From: DATBRV01 sp036560145 | Lineage (GTDB): Bacteria > Myxococcota_A > UBA9160 > SMWR01 | Assembly (NCBI GenBank): GCA_036560145.1 | Contig: DATBRV010000011.1 | Span: 1 to 64,000, forward strand | DNA length: 64,000 bases | Direction of reading: 5' to 3' | In this document: piece by piece, positions 26,901 to 33,677 of the stretch | Position numbering within the stretch: the first letter of the stretch is position 1 | How the letters are laid out: each line of letters starts with the position of its first letter | Position numbers and translations under genes: made by a program | The notes under the pieces: model-generated | What the model saw: the letters and a program-made list of their open reading frames with translations, nothing else | Told to the model about the DNA's origin: nothing | Database searches by the model: none

Positions 26901-27554
26901 GGTCTTCCGGGCGACGTCGAGATCGGAACCTTCGGCGCGCACTGGCTCGGCGTCTACCCGCTCGGCCCCGGCAACGCGGACGTACTCCTATGGGGCGCCG
27001 GTCAGTTCGGCGAATACAACGGGCTCGACCATGCGGCGGGCGCCGGAATCGTCGAGGTCGGCTACCAGCTCCCGAATCTCTTCGCGAAGCCGTGGTTGCG
27101 CCTCGGCGTAAACGTCGCCTCCGGCGACGGCGACTCCGGCGACGGAGACCACACGACGTTCTTCAACATGCTCCCCACCAACCATCTCTACTACGGCTTC
27201 GCCGATCAGCTCTCGTTCCAGAATCTGACGAACCCATTCGTGCAGCTCCGGCTGGCGCCGCACCCGATGCTCGCGATCAACTTCTTCGTACACTGGTTCG
27301 AGCTCACGAACTCGAACGACATGCGCTATGCCGGGACCGGCGCGTATGACAAGTCCAGCTTCGGGTTCCCGGCGTTCCCGTCGGGCGGGCGCCACCACGT
27401 CGGCGTCGAGTACGACGTGGTCGCGACCTTCACACCGCACCGGACCACGACGATCGAGGTCGGCTTCTCGCACCTCGACGGGGGCGCCATGTTCAGCGCA
27501 GCCCCGTCGCGCGACGTCCAGTTCATCTACACGTCGCTCGAGCTTCGCTACTGA
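20949..27554 (+). CDS. nasA-nirB-nirD: nitrate reductase-NirB-NirD-porin fusion ORF (2201 residues)
   Basis: One uninterrupted frame. Residues 1-700 are assimilatory nitrate reductase NasA: 4Fe-4S ligands C12, C15, C19 and C47, then molybdopterin domains ending near 'FAPMHWSD'. Residues about 715-765 are a BFD-type [2Fe-2S] domain (CVC...CGSC). Residues about 770-1590 are NirB: FAD site 'VVIGNGMVGHRF', NAD(P)H site 'GIVIGGGLLGLEAA', two BFD-like domains, and siroheme/4Fe-4S ligands in 'SCVGTTWC' and 'SGCIRECAEA'. Residues about 1615-1722 are NirD with Rieske-type ligands 'CPHTG' and 'CPQHKKTF'. From about 1726 a signal-like hydrophobic segment and a beta-barrel follow. The enzyme part would reduce nitrate to ammonium with NAD(P)H in one chain. 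The gene overlaps nrtD by 4 bp. Confidence 0.88.
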   Translation: MSEALRETRSVCSFCGVGCGVIVTSQGDRMVGVRGDPDHPANRGALCTKGLALHEMVSGDDRLRAPLGRRVKGGPLERLSWEAAEDRLAGALREALRARGPDAIGLYLSGQLLTEDYYALNKLAKGFLGTNHVDSNSRLCMSSAVSAYQRAFGVDGPPTCYEDLDHADLYLVVGANMAWCHPVLFRRLETARASRRPAPRLIVLDPRRTATAGVADLHVALRPGSDGVFLTAVLAELWRRGRLDDAYVDAHTENFEALEAVLPDFGPERVERDCGISQATLASVVDWWADAGAALSLWAMGVNQSAHGTDTANALINLHLASGQIGRPGSGPFSLTGQPNAMGGREVGAMATMLSAHRDLASERDRLDLASFWGSGPIGATPGRTAVELFDHAADGGLDVLWIVATNPAVTLPDQASVRRALERTPLVVLQDVVGGTDTARYADLLLPAAGWGEKSGTMTNSERCVSRLNAAVPPPGEARPDWMIAAAIAARMGFGHAFAWRSETDIWREHTATTAGRDCDMLGMTAERLASSPLRWPCPDASHPGTLRLYGDGRFQTPSGRARFVVPRRLRVAEAPSAGTPIALTTGRVRDQWHTMTKTGRVARLLGHSPVPEIELSPADAARLGIGDGDLVRVTASRGGFTMPARITDALPEGVAFAPMHWSDATAEDALVNGALAPQIDPHSKQPELKHVPVRVERLAGKAAPAGDTAGARTLCVCREVTFDSVQTALAQGAAGVGSVGRRTGAGMGCGSCVPEIAGLLRRAPAAPGRERLVVIGNGMVGHRFVESLVEHGGAERYQVVVLGEEPRPAYDRVHLSDLFSGRTPADLALACAEEYLADGVELRVGARVMAIDRDDRSVLTSDGERIPYDALVLATGSSPFVPPIPGTEKRGVFVYRTIEDVEAIRAAAAGARTGIVIGGGLLGLEAAKALRDLGLETHVVEAAARLMPRQLDAAGSAALVRRIEALGVRVHLATAIEQVLGDDRATGLLLAGRKQLAAELIAISAGIRPRDELAVACGLARAERGGVAVDDELRTSDPRIFAIGEVASHRGMVYGLAAPGYAMADTLAWNFASEPAAEARRFEGADLSTQLKLLGVDVASLGDPFAGGESATAVVFQDLRRDRYAKLVISDDGRRLAGGILVGDVSQYARLLQLAREGRELPESTDELLFGTRASEAVDASDAAQVCSCNNVSRGSLRGAIRENALDTIAAVKKATKAGTGCGGCLPIVTQILNAELAAAGRAGENHLCEHFAYTRQELFQIVKITGSRSFEALLASHGRGAGCEICKPAVASILASLWNEPILGQDTIQDSNDRFLGNIQRGGTYSVVPRVPGGEITPEKLVVLGQVASRFSLYCKITGGQRIDLLGARVEQLPDIWKELVEAGFESGHAYGKAMRTVKSCVGTTWCRYGVQDSTGLAIRIEERYRGIRAPHKLKAAVSGCIRECAEAQSKDFGVIATERGWNLYVCGNGGSKPRHAELLAADLDEPTLVRFIDRFLMYYIQTADRLTRTARWLETLPGGVDYLRKVVVDDHLGVAAELESQVQHLVDTYACEWKQVVESPELQKRFRHFANASEPDDTLSFVEERGQRRPADWAKPVACAPPDPEALAEDSSWVPLASVDEVPADGGVAVRYGDVQLAVFHVAAHDAWYATQNRCPHTGDMVLGRGIVGDQGGRAKVACPQHKKTFDLETGSGLSDPEYCIATFPVNVEEGKVYVKLPPATVLARLLTSAACLLLLLLAPGAGRAEDGDGFFASPSLYWQSGDHRIDLGASVRARGEGWDAFADDTDWYSGIRTRVRMQYAFKERFIVAGEFQDVRLNSMNANGTGALANYRNANKGGDSAHGDDLRSLYVEGRLPDWGFLRVGRQDVKLGQEVLYPEPNWRYLKMARLGERLVGTVGWSHVERAYDGFAGAIERGGVQLYGFGARPTTGVFEAEDAYSDFSDITVGGATLTVKRGTLLEASEIGVFGLGYHDDRSISGGGLPGDVEIGTFGAHWLGVYPLGPGNADVLLWGAGQFGEYNGLDHAAGAGIVEVGYQLPNLFAKPWLRLGVNVASGDGDSGDGDHTTFFNMLPTNHLYYGFADQLSFQNLTNPFVQLRLAPHPMLAINFFVHWFELTNSNDMRYAGTGAYDKSSFGFPAFPSGGRHHVGVEYDVVATFTPHRTTTIEVGFSHLDGGAMFSAAPSRDVQFIYTSLELRY
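26097..27554 (+). other. outer-membrane porin module with possible internal start
   Basis: The last 485 codons of the fusion read as a separate secreted protein. AGGAGGG at 26086-26092 precedes an in-frame GTG at 26097; another GTG is at 26124. The next residues, 'TVLARLLTSAACLLLLLLAP' followed by GAGRA, look like a cleavable Sec signal. The remainder is a beta-barrel resembling the alginate-export porin family (PF13372), with aromatic-rich alternating strands such as 'RTRVRMQYAFKERFIVAGEF' and a C-terminal aromatic residue (LELRY). It probably passes nitrate or another anion through the outer membrane. A cytoplasmic fusion could not export this domain easily, so independent initiation is plausible. 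Confidence 0.65.
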
Positions 27555-27593
27555 GGCAGAACCGGTGCGCGCCTTCCGCCGGAGTTCCGAGGT

Positions 27594-28217
27594 TCACGGC
27601 AGATAGGTTCCCAGGTAGCCCTTCACGAGGCGCTGGGTCTCCTCGACCAGCGCCTCGAAGTCGGGGCGCTCGTCGACCAGCGCGCGGTCCTGGAGCGCGT
27701 TGCCGGCCGTCACCACGGTGCGGCAGATCTCGAGCGCCTTGGCGCGCGAGATCCCGGCGCGGCCGAAGGCCGGATGCAGCGACATCAGGTCCGCGACGCG
27801 CTCGTTCGAGGCCGCCGTGACCTCCGCGAACTCGGCCGTGAAGCGGATCGTGCGGAGCAGGGTCCGGTAGTCGGGCGACGCGCCGAAGAAGCCGACGGTC
27901 GCGCTCACGGTGCGGTCCACCGCCTCGCGCCAGGCAAGCCCCCGGCATTCGGCGAGCTGGCGCGCGGTCTCGCTGTCGGCTTCGTCCATCACGGTCTCGG
28001 CCACCGCGAGCAGCAGCGCGTTCTTGCTCGAGAAATACTGATAGACGGAGCCCACAGGAACGCCGGCGCGCTCCGCGATTCCCTCGATCGTGATCTCGGC
28101 GACCGGCTGCGCCTCCAGCTCGCGGCGGGCCGCGTCGAGGATCCGCTCGACCCGCTCGCGCGCGCGCGCCTGCTTGGGGATCCGCCGCCGCGGGCCCTCG
28201 GTGTCCGGTGCGCTCAC
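27594..28217 (-). CDS. TetR family transcriptional regulator
   Basis: A 207-residue TetR protein. The helix-turn-helix is 'EITIEGIAERAGVPVGSVYQYFSSKNALL', preceded by a basic N-terminus 'RRRIPKQARARERVERILDA'. The C-terminal domain has 'CRGLAWREAVDRTVSATVGFF', typical of the AcrR-type group with a TetR_C ligand pocket. It is divergent from the gene at 28285, and an imperfect inverted repeat at 28236-28256 between them could be its operator. It follows the nas operon convergently with 39 bp between stops and is probably not part of nitrate control. Confidence 0.85.
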   Translation of the reverse strand: MSAPDTEGPRRRIPKQARARERVERILDAARRELEAQPVAEITIEGIAERAGVPVGSVYQYFSSKNALLLAVAETVMDEADSETARQLAECRGLAWREAVDRTVSATVGFFGASPDYRTLLRTIRFTAEFAEVTAASNERVADLMSLHPAFGRAGISRAKALEICRTVVTAGNALQDRALVDERPDFEALVEETQRLVKGYLGTYLP

Positions 28218-28235
28218 GCCGTTGCTCCTCCGGCC

Positions 28236-28256
28236 GGAATCAGTCTACTTGATCCC
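28236..28256. promoter_or_regulatory. imperfect inverted repeat upstream of TetR gene
   Basis: Arms GGAATCA (28236-28242) and TGATCCC (28250-28256) match at 6 of 7 positions around a 7-bp centre. It lies 18 bp from the TetR start and 28 bp from the divergent gene, a position suiting a TetR operator for both. Confidence 0.35.
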
Positions 28257-28284
28257 GCCGGCCGCTTCCGGATATGGTCGCGCG

Positions 28285-28941
28285 ATGCGCCCCCGCCCGT
28301 TTCGGACGCTGCTGATCGCCCTCCTCGCCGCGCTCGCGGCGATCCTCTGGTTCCGCTGGATGGCCTCCGCACCCGCGGATCCGCCGGCCGCGCCGCCTCC
28401 CTCCGACACGAACGTCGGTGGCGCGGCGGCTCCGGCTCCCGCGCGCGAGGAGGAGCCCGAGCCCCCCGCCGCGGCGCCGGATCCGGCTGCCGGCGAACTC
28501 GGCTCGGCGTGGGCTTCCGTGGATCTGGAGGAGATCCGCCGCGTGATGCCCGACAACCTGTACTGGCAGGTCGCGATGCCGACCGAGGACGCCCGCGTGC
28601 TCCGGGACCGCGAGGACGAGCGCGCTCGCTGGAACGTCGAGTACGGGAAGGTGCTGTCCGGAAACGCCAGCGAAGCGGAGATCATGGCGTACTACGCGCA
28701 TCGGCAGCGGCTCTCGGCCGACTACGTCGAGTTCACCAGCTACGTGCTCGACCAGCACGGCGACGATCTCTCCGAGCAGGATGTCGAGCTGCTCGAGCTG
28801 GCCCGGCGCCTGCACCTGGCGCGTCTCGAGGAATACCCGCGCCAGCAGCAGGAGGCCTTCGACCGCAAGCGAAAGCAGGACCAGGCGCGCGCGGACTGGC
28901 TCGCCGACCAGGAGGCGTTCGGCGAGAAGGCGCCGCAATGA
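28285..28941 (+). CDS. membrane-anchored periplasmic protein of unknown function
   Basis: A 218-residue protein I do not recognise. Residues about 5-25 (FRTLLIALLAALAAILWFRW) form a signal anchor. Residues 28-70 are Pro/Ala/Glu-rich low complexity. The rest is strongly charged and mostly helical, for example 'RVLRDREDERARWNVEYGKV' and 'ELARRLHLARLEEYPRQQQE', and probably forms a coiled-coil-like domain in the periplasm. The ATG at 28285 is favoured because it starts the hydrophobic segment. It is divergent from TetR 27594 and shares an inverted repeat with it, which may be its regulation. Confidence 0.65.
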   Translation: MRPRPFRTLLIALLAALAAILWFRWMASAPADPPAAPPPSDTNVGGAAAPAPAREEEPEPPAAAPDPAAGELGSAWASVDLEEIRRVMPDNLYWQVAMPTEDARVLRDREDERARWNVEYGKVLSGNASEAEIMAYYAHRQRLSADYVEFTSYVLDQHGDDLSEQDVELLELARRLHLARLEEYPRQQQEAFDRKRKQDQARADWLADQEAFGEKAPQ

Positions 28942-29243
28942 ACGTGACTGGCGTTCATCTTTCCGGTGGGCGGGTACGGAGAGCGCGGCCGTCCGGGCTT
29001 TCGGCGCCGCACGGTGTCGCGAACACAACCGTTCGAGATCGTTGAAGGAATCCGGCTGGCGCCGCCAGCTCTCGCTCCCCGCAGGGATCGAGAGCCGGCG
29101 CCCGGTCCTACGGGTTTCTAACTTTTTTTGTTGAACTCGGATCACGTTTCGTGCTCCACTCGGCCGACGTCGGCTTGGTGTCACACGCCGTGCGGCGTGC
29201 GGGTCCACCGGGCCGGATTGAGGGCCGAGGGGGAGGGCGCACG
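28942..29243. other. 302-bp intergenic region with hairpins
   Basis: No gene is evident. An 11-bp stem with one mismatch forms from 29068-29079 and 29084-29095 around loop CGCA. A small CCCG/CGGG hairpin follows at 29101-29114, and a run of seven T lies at 29123-29129. This could be a terminator for the upstream gene, though the T-run is somewhat distant. The remainder, about 29130-29243, presumably holds the promoter of the esterase-like gene. Confidence 0.4.
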
Positions 29244-30545
29244 ATGAACCGGAAGACATTTGCGAGCCTCGCGATCGCGTTGCTGATCAGCGCGTGGCCG
29301 ATCACGACGGCGCTCGCGATCGGGATCGAGGACGTCGTCGACGGCGGGAACAGCTACGCGTGGCAGGAAGTGCGGCTGCCCGGCACGATGTGCGGGAACG
29401 GCTCGCAGTACAAGTTCTACGTCTACGACAGTCCCACATCGAACAATCTCCTGCTCTACTTCGAGGGCGGCGGCGCCTGCTGGGACTACCCGTCCTGCAG
29501 CGGACAGGCCGGCATCCTCGGCGCGGCGCATCCGAACGGGATCCCCGACAACTACATCGCCGAGTTCCAGCCGCAGTACGTCTCGCCGCTGGTCAACGGC
29601 GCCGACCCGGGCATTCCCGGCCGAGCCAAGAAGGACATCGCCACCAAGGGCTACGACGTGGTGTACATGCCGTATTGCACGGGCGACGTGCACGTCGGAA
29701 ACAACGTGGTCACCTACACGGATCCGGCCGGTGTGAATCCGCCCGTCACCTGGCGGCACGTCGGCTACAACAACACCCGCGCGGCCCTCGACTACCTGCA
29801 CACCCGCTTCCCGACCGTCGGCAAGCTGCTGGTGAGCGGGTTCAGCGCCGGCGGCACCGCCACCAACGCCGTCTACTACCAGGCCCGGCGCACGCTCCTG
29901 CCCACCGTGAAGGGCTACATGCTGAACGATTCCGGGCCGATCTTCCCGGCGCCCAACGCCACCTACAAGTCGCGCCCCCTGCACCAGCTGATCACCAGCC
30001 AGTGGGCGCTGGCTTCGCTCTACGCGCAGCTTCCCGCGACCTTCAACCCGAACGATTTCGGAAGCGTCACGGCCATGCTGGCGGGCGAGTTCCCGAACGA
30101 CCGGCTGGCGTACACGGGCTACTCGAGCGATTACAACTACTCCCGGTTCTCGTACGAGCGCTTCTATCCGGGGATCTCGCAGGCGACGGTGCTCGCGTAC
30201 TGGCGGCAGGACCAGACGAATCTCGTCAACGTGATGAAGAACTACCCCAACTACAGCTACCACATCCCGTGGCACCGCCCGATCAACGACAGCCACTGCT
30301 CGTCGATCATCACCTTCATCGGGAGCCACGCCTGCTCGAGCATCCGGAAGAAGTACTGGTACGAGATCCCCTGGCCGCAGTCCTGGAAGTGCACGGGCAC
30401 CTTCCGGCCCTTCGAGACCTTCCTCTCGAACTGGCTGAACGGAAACCTTCAGCAGCGGATCGTCGAGACGGAGAACTACTACAACAACGAAGATCTGGGC
30501 ATGCAGATCGTGGCGCCGCTGATCAACGACGCCATCAGCGGGTAG
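29244..30545 (+). CDS. secreted pectinacetylesterase-family hydrolase
   Basis: A 433-residue exported protein. The first 25 residues (KTFASLAIALLISAWPITTALA) are a Sec signal peptide. The mature part matches the pectinacetylesterase family (PF03283): 'LLYFEGGGACWDYPSC' near the N-terminus, the serine nucleophile in 'LLVSGFSAGGTATNAVYY', and a probable catalytic His in 'NDSHCSS'. Several Cys residues probably form disulfides. In bacteria of soil or marine lineages, members are common without any pectin metabolism, so the substrate may be another acetylated polymer or lipid. ATG follows GGGGGAGGG (29230-29238). Confidence 0.8.
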   Translation: MNRKTFASLAIALLISAWPITTALAIGIEDVVDGGNSYAWQEVRLPGTMCGNGSQYKFYVYDSPTSNNLLLYFEGGGACWDYPSCSGQAGILGAAHPNGIPDNYIAEFQPQYVSPLVNGADPGIPGRAKKDIATKGYDVVYMPYCTGDVHVGNNVVTYTDPAGVNPPVTWRHVGYNNTRAALDYLHTRFPTVGKLLVSGFSAGGTATNAVYYQARRTLLPTVKGYMLNDSGPIFPAPNATYKSRPLHQLITSQWALASLYAQLPATFNPNDFGSVTAMLAGEFPNDRLAYTGYSSDYNYSRFSYERFYPGISQATVLAYWRQDQTNLVNVMKNYPNYSYHIPWHRPINDSHCSSIITFIGSHACSSIRKKYWYEIPWPQSWKCTGTFRPFETFLSNWLNGNLQQRIVETENYYNNEDLGMQIVAPLINDAISG

Positions 30546-30570
30546 GCGCGCGAACCGATCTGCGGAAGCC

Positions 30571-31230
30571 GTGCGTGCCTTCGGGCTCTTCGCAATCGTC
30601 GTCGTGTCGCTGACGCTCGCCGGGGTGGGCTCCCCCGGCGAGCCTCTCGCTCCGGCGCCCTTCACGCTCGAGCAGCGCTTCCTCGAGGCGGCCCGGCAGG
30701 GCGATCTCGCCACGCTCGAGAAGGCGCTCGCGCGCGGCGTCCCCATCCAGTCGAGGGACGACCTCGGCCGCAACGCGCTGCTGCTCGCGGCGCGCGACGC
30801 GGGGAGCCTCGAGGTGGTGCGCTTCCTGCGCGCCAAAGGAGTCGCGGTCGATGCGCCCGACCTGGGCGGCCGAGCGGCGATCAGCTGGGCCGCCGGCGAA
30901 GGGCGGATCGCGATCGTGCGCGAGCTGGCGGGGGCGGGCGCGCAGATCGACCGGCGCGACGTGGACGGACGCACGCCCTGCTTCCAGGCCGTGCTCGGCG
31001 ATCACCGGGAGGTGGTGGTGTTCCTGCTGGATGCCGGAGCCGACGTGAACGCCGCCGATCGCTTCCGGGACACGCCGCTGATGCAGGCCTGCGCCAAGGG
31101 CTTCGATGCCATGGCGGCGCTCCTGCTCCAGCGCGGAGCCGATCCGGCGCTGAAGGATCAGGAAGGCCGGACCGCGCGCGATCGCGCCGCCAAGGGAGCC
31201 GACGCCTGCCTGGGACCGCGCTCGCTGTAG
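30571..31230 (+). CDS. secreted ankyrin repeat protein
   Basis: A 219-residue protein with a signal peptide (FGLFAIVVVSLTLAGVGSPG) and about five ankyrin repeats. The repeats carry typical pieces: 'QRFLEAARQGDLATLEKALARG', 'GRNALLLAARDAGSLEVVRFL', 'GRAAISWAAGEGRIAIVREL', 'GRTPCFQAVLGDHREVVVFL' and 'RDTPLMQACAKGFDAMAALL'. Ankyrin repeats bind other proteins; the partner is unknown and would be periplasmic. GTG at 30571 is the start. Its 3' end may overlap the lnt start by 25 bp. Confidence 0.82.
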   Translation: MRAFGLFAIVVVSLTLAGVGSPGEPLAPAPFTLEQRFLEAARQGDLATLEKALARGVPIQSRDDLGRNALLLAARDAGSLEVVRFLRAKGVAVDAPDLGGRAAISWAAGEGRIAIVRELAGAGAQIDRRDVDGRTPCFQAVLGDHREVVVFLLDAGADVNAADRFRDTPLMQACAKGFDAMAALLLQRGADPALKDQEGRTARDRAAKGADACLGPRSL

Positions 31231-32798
31231 GCCCTGCGCAGCGCGGCTCGCTCGGGGCGCGCCTGCACCCCTGGCTGCTCGCGGCGCTCGGCGGCGCGCT
31301 CTATTGCCTCGGCTACCTCGGTTTCGGCGTCTGGCCACTCGCGTGGATCTGTCTGGCTCCCCTCTGGCAGGCGCTCGAGGAGATCCGCGCGCGCCCGCTG
31401 CGCACGTCGGCGCTGCTCGGGTTCACGTTCGCCTGGGTCGCGCACGCGGGCGGCTACCGCTGGCTGTGGCGTCTGGTCGAGGTCTTCCTGGGCGGAAACC
31501 TCGTGCTCGGCGCTGCGCTCTGGCTCGCGCACTCGGCCTTCTTCGCGCTCGCCTTCGCGATCTACGCGGGGCTCTATCGCCGGGTGCGCCAGCAGGGGCG
31601 CTCGGTGGCGGTCGCGGGGATTCCGCCGCTGCTCGCGCTCGAGTGGCTATATCCGTCGCTCTTCCCGGTGCACCTGGGCGACACCCTGGTGGATCGGACG
31701 TTGCTGCTCCAGATCGTCGATCTCGGCGGGCCGCTGCTGGCGAGCGCGCTCGTCGCACTCGTCAACCTGGCGGTCTTCGAGAGCTGGCGCTGGCGCCGGC
31801 GCGAGCGTCCCCGGCCGGACGCGGTCTGGCTCTGCGCCGGGCTCGCCCTCTTCGCTTCGGCGGCCTACGGGATGGCGCGCATCGACGCCGTCTCGCGCTC
31901 GCTCGCAGGCGCGCCCTTGCTGAGGGTGGGCCTGGTGCAGGGAAACCTCGGCGTGCTCGAGAAGCGCCGCGAAGCCGCGCTCGTGCACCGCCGCTACCTC
32001 GAGCAGACCCGCGAGCTGCTGGCCGAGGGCGGCGAGCTGGATCTCGTCGTCTGGCCCGAGACCGTCTACAGCCGCGGGCTCAAGGGACCCTTTCCGATCT
32101 CGGGGGAGGGGATCCGCGAGGAGCTGCGGGTGCCGATCCTGTTCGGGGCGGCGACGGTGCGGACCGAAGGCGGGCGACGGCGCACGTACAACTCCGCGCT
32201 CCTGATCGGCGCGGACGGCGTGATCCAGGCCGGCTACGACAAGAACCTGCCCGTCCCCTTCGCGGAGAAGGTTCCCCTCGCCGATCGGATTCCCGCGCTC
32301 GCCGCCCTCTTCCCCCACGCCCAGGAGTTCGGCACGGGATCCGGCGCGCCGGCGCTGGCGCTCGGCCCCTGGCGGATCTCGACGCCGATCTGCTCGGAAT
32401 CGGCGGAGCCGGCTTTCGTGCGCCGGATGCTGGCGCAGGCGGATCCGCATCTGATCGCGAGCCTCGCCAACGACGCCTGGTTCGGGGATTCCCAGGAGCC
32501 GTGGATCCACCTCGCGGTGGCGAGGCTGCGGGCGGCCGAGCACAAGCGCTTCCTGGTGCACGCCACCAACAGCGGCGTGAGCGCGGTGGTGGATCCCTTC
32601 GGGCGCGTGATCGCGCGCAGCGGCCTGCTCACGCGCGAGAACCTGCGCGCGACGGTCCGCCTGCGTGACGCGCAGACCATCTACGCGCGGCTCGGGGACT
32701 GGCCGGGCTGGCTGGCGCTGGCCGTCCTGCTGGCGACGGCTATTCGGAATCCCCGCGCTGCCCGAGCTGCGCGAGGTACGCCGCGTAGCGGGTGGTAG
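31206..32798 (+). CDS. lnt: apolipoprotein N-acyltransferase, probable non-canonical start
   Basis: A membrane enzyme that adds the third acyl chain to lipoprotein N-termini. N-terminal helices 'HPWLLAALGGALYCLGYLGFG' and following segments are encoded from about 31263, but no ATG, GTG or TTG precedes them in frame. CTG at 31206, 7 bp after AAGGGAG, is the most plausible start and gives 530 residues, close to E. coli Lnt (512). The nitrilase-type catalytic triad appears as Glu in 'VVWPETVY', Lys in 'YDKNLPVPF' and Cys in 'TPICSESAE'. The gene overlaps the ankyrin gene at its 5' end and the repeat-protein gene at its 3' end by 59 bp. Confidence 0.85.
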   Translation: MPGTALAVGPAQRGSLGARLHPWLLAALGGALYCLGYLGFGVWPLAWICLAPLWQALEEIRARPLRTSALLGFTFAWVAHAGGYRWLWRLVEVFLGGNLVLGAALWLAHSAFFALAFAIYAGLYRRVRQQGRSVAVAGIPPLLALEWLYPSLFPVHLGDTLVDRTLLLQIVDLGGPLLASALVALVNLAVFESWRWRRRERPRPDAVWLCAGLALFASAAYGMARIDAVSRSLAGAPLLRVGLVQGNLGVLEKRREAALVHRRYLEQTRELLAEGGELDLVVWPETVYSRGLKGPFPISGEGIREELRVPILFGAATVRTEGGRRRTYNSALLIGADGVIQAGYDKNLPVPFAEKVPLADRIPALAALFPHAQEFGTGSGAPALALGPWRISTPICSESAEPAFVRRMLAQADPHLIASLANDAWFGDSQEPWIHLAVARLRAAEHKRFLVHATNSGVSAVVDPFGRVIARSGLLTRENLRATVRLRDAQTIYARLGDWPGWLALAVLLATAIRNPRAARAARGTPRSGW

Positions 32799-33324
32799 CC
32801 TGGCGGTAGGCGCTGCGCGCGGTTTCGCGCTGCTGGACGATGCGCGCGCGCGCGTCGCCGACCGGGTAGCCGCGCGCCATCATCTGCGAGTAGGCGGCGT
32901 TGGCGCCGTCGAGTCGCTGGCTGGCGACGACGGCTTCTTCGCGGATCCGCTGCGCCTCCGCGCGCTCCGCGCTGCTGCCGAGGTCGGGAACCGGAGCCGG
33001 CGCGGCGACGGGCGCCGGCACGTCGGTCTCGGCCGTATCGAGCTCCACCGTCTTGCCCGTATCGGCGGCGTCGAGGCCCACCGTCTCGCCCGTGTCGACG
33101 GAGTCGAGGCTGTCCGTCTTGCCGGTATCCGCCGAGTCGAGGCTGTTCGTGTGGCCGGTGTCGGCCTCGTCGAGGTCGTCGGTCTCCCCGATGTCGACCG
33201 CGTCGAGGCTGTGGGTCCTGCCCTTGTCGACCGCGTCGAGGTCGACGGTCCCGTCGTTCGCCTCCGCGACCACGCCGAACAGGACACCGATCCCGATCGC
33301 AGCCGCGCGCCGCAGCTCGCCCAT
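32740..33324 (-). CDS. secreted protein with acidic 11-residue repeats
   Basis: A 194-residue protein with a signal sequence (AAAIGIGVLFGVVAEA). Residues 24-98 are tandem 11-residue units of consensus DTGxTxxLDxx: six full copies plus a degenerate first one. A Pro/Ala linker (VPAPVAAPAPVP) follows, then a charged helical tail with 'RAEAQRIREEAVVASQRLDG' resembling a DUF4398-like coiled segment. GGGAGG sits 7 bp before the ATG. Function is unknown; regular Asp/Thr spacing could make a solenoid or bind cations. It is 19 bp downstream of the next small secreted gene and probably co-transcribed. Confidence 0.75.
   Translation of the reverse strand: MGELRRAAAIGIGVLFGVVAEANDGTVDLDAVDKGRTHSLDAVDIGETDDLDEADTGHTNSLDSADTGKTDSLDSVDTGETVGLDAADTGKTVELDTAETDVPAPVAAPAPVPDLGSSAERAEAQRIREEAVVASQRLDGANAAYSQMMARGYPVGDARARIVQQRETARSAYRQATTRYAAYLAQLGQRGDSE
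33031..33228 (-). repeat. six 33-bp tandem coding repeats
   Basis: These bases encode residues 33-98 of the protein at 32740-33324 as six consecutive 11-codon units, each starting with Asp and keeping Gly3, Thr5, Leu8 and Asp9. The copies differ at the variable positions, so the array is diverged rather than recently expanded. Confidence 0.8.
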
Positions 33325-33343
33325 CACGATCCTCCCGAGGAGA

Positions 33344-33613
33344 TCAGCGCCCGGTCGATTCGCGGCGCTCTTCGCGGCGAGCCTCGCCGCCCGTTTCGAC
33401 GACGCCGTCCGAATCGTCGTCGTCGCCCGCGTCGGAGGGCTGCCACTGCTGGCCGCCGCCGAGACCGTCGCAGGCATCGTCACCGTCGTCCATCGAGATC
33501 ACGATCGACCCGTTGTTGCACTGGCACCTGGTCGAGGCCAGCGCCGCGCCCGGCAGGAGCAGGCAGATGAGCGCGAAAAGGCTCGCGAGGGCGAGGATTC
33601 TGGTGCGAAGCAT
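33344..33613 (-). CDS. small secreted Asp-rich protein
   Basis: An 89-residue protein with a clear signal peptide (LALASLFALICLLLPGAALA). The mature part starts STRCQCNNGSIVISMDDGDD, contains three Cys, and then a very acidic stretch 'DAGDDDDSDGVVETGG' and a basic end. No family is recognised. ATG at 33613 is preferred to 33634 because GGAG lies about 10 bp upstream. It is first in a two-gene unit with the 11-residue repeat protein. Both are exported and acidic, so a shared role such as metal or surface binding is possible but unproven. Confidence 0.6.
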   Translation of the reverse strand: MLRTRILALASLFALICLLLPGAALASTRCQCNNGSIVISMDDGDDACDGLGGGQQWQPSDAGDDDDSDGVVETGGEARREERRESTGR

Positions 33614-33677
33614 GTGGCGAGGATCTCCGGGCATAGAGATCGCCGAAACAAGGCGCTGACTTGATTCCGGAGTGATT

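Noticed and set aside
20844..26942. 2032-residue open frame on the minus strand opposite the nitrate fusion
   Set aside because: It is an antisense frame produced by GC-rich codon bias. It lacks domain motifs and is rich in Arg, Ala and His as such shadows are, while the plus strand has all expected catalytic residues.
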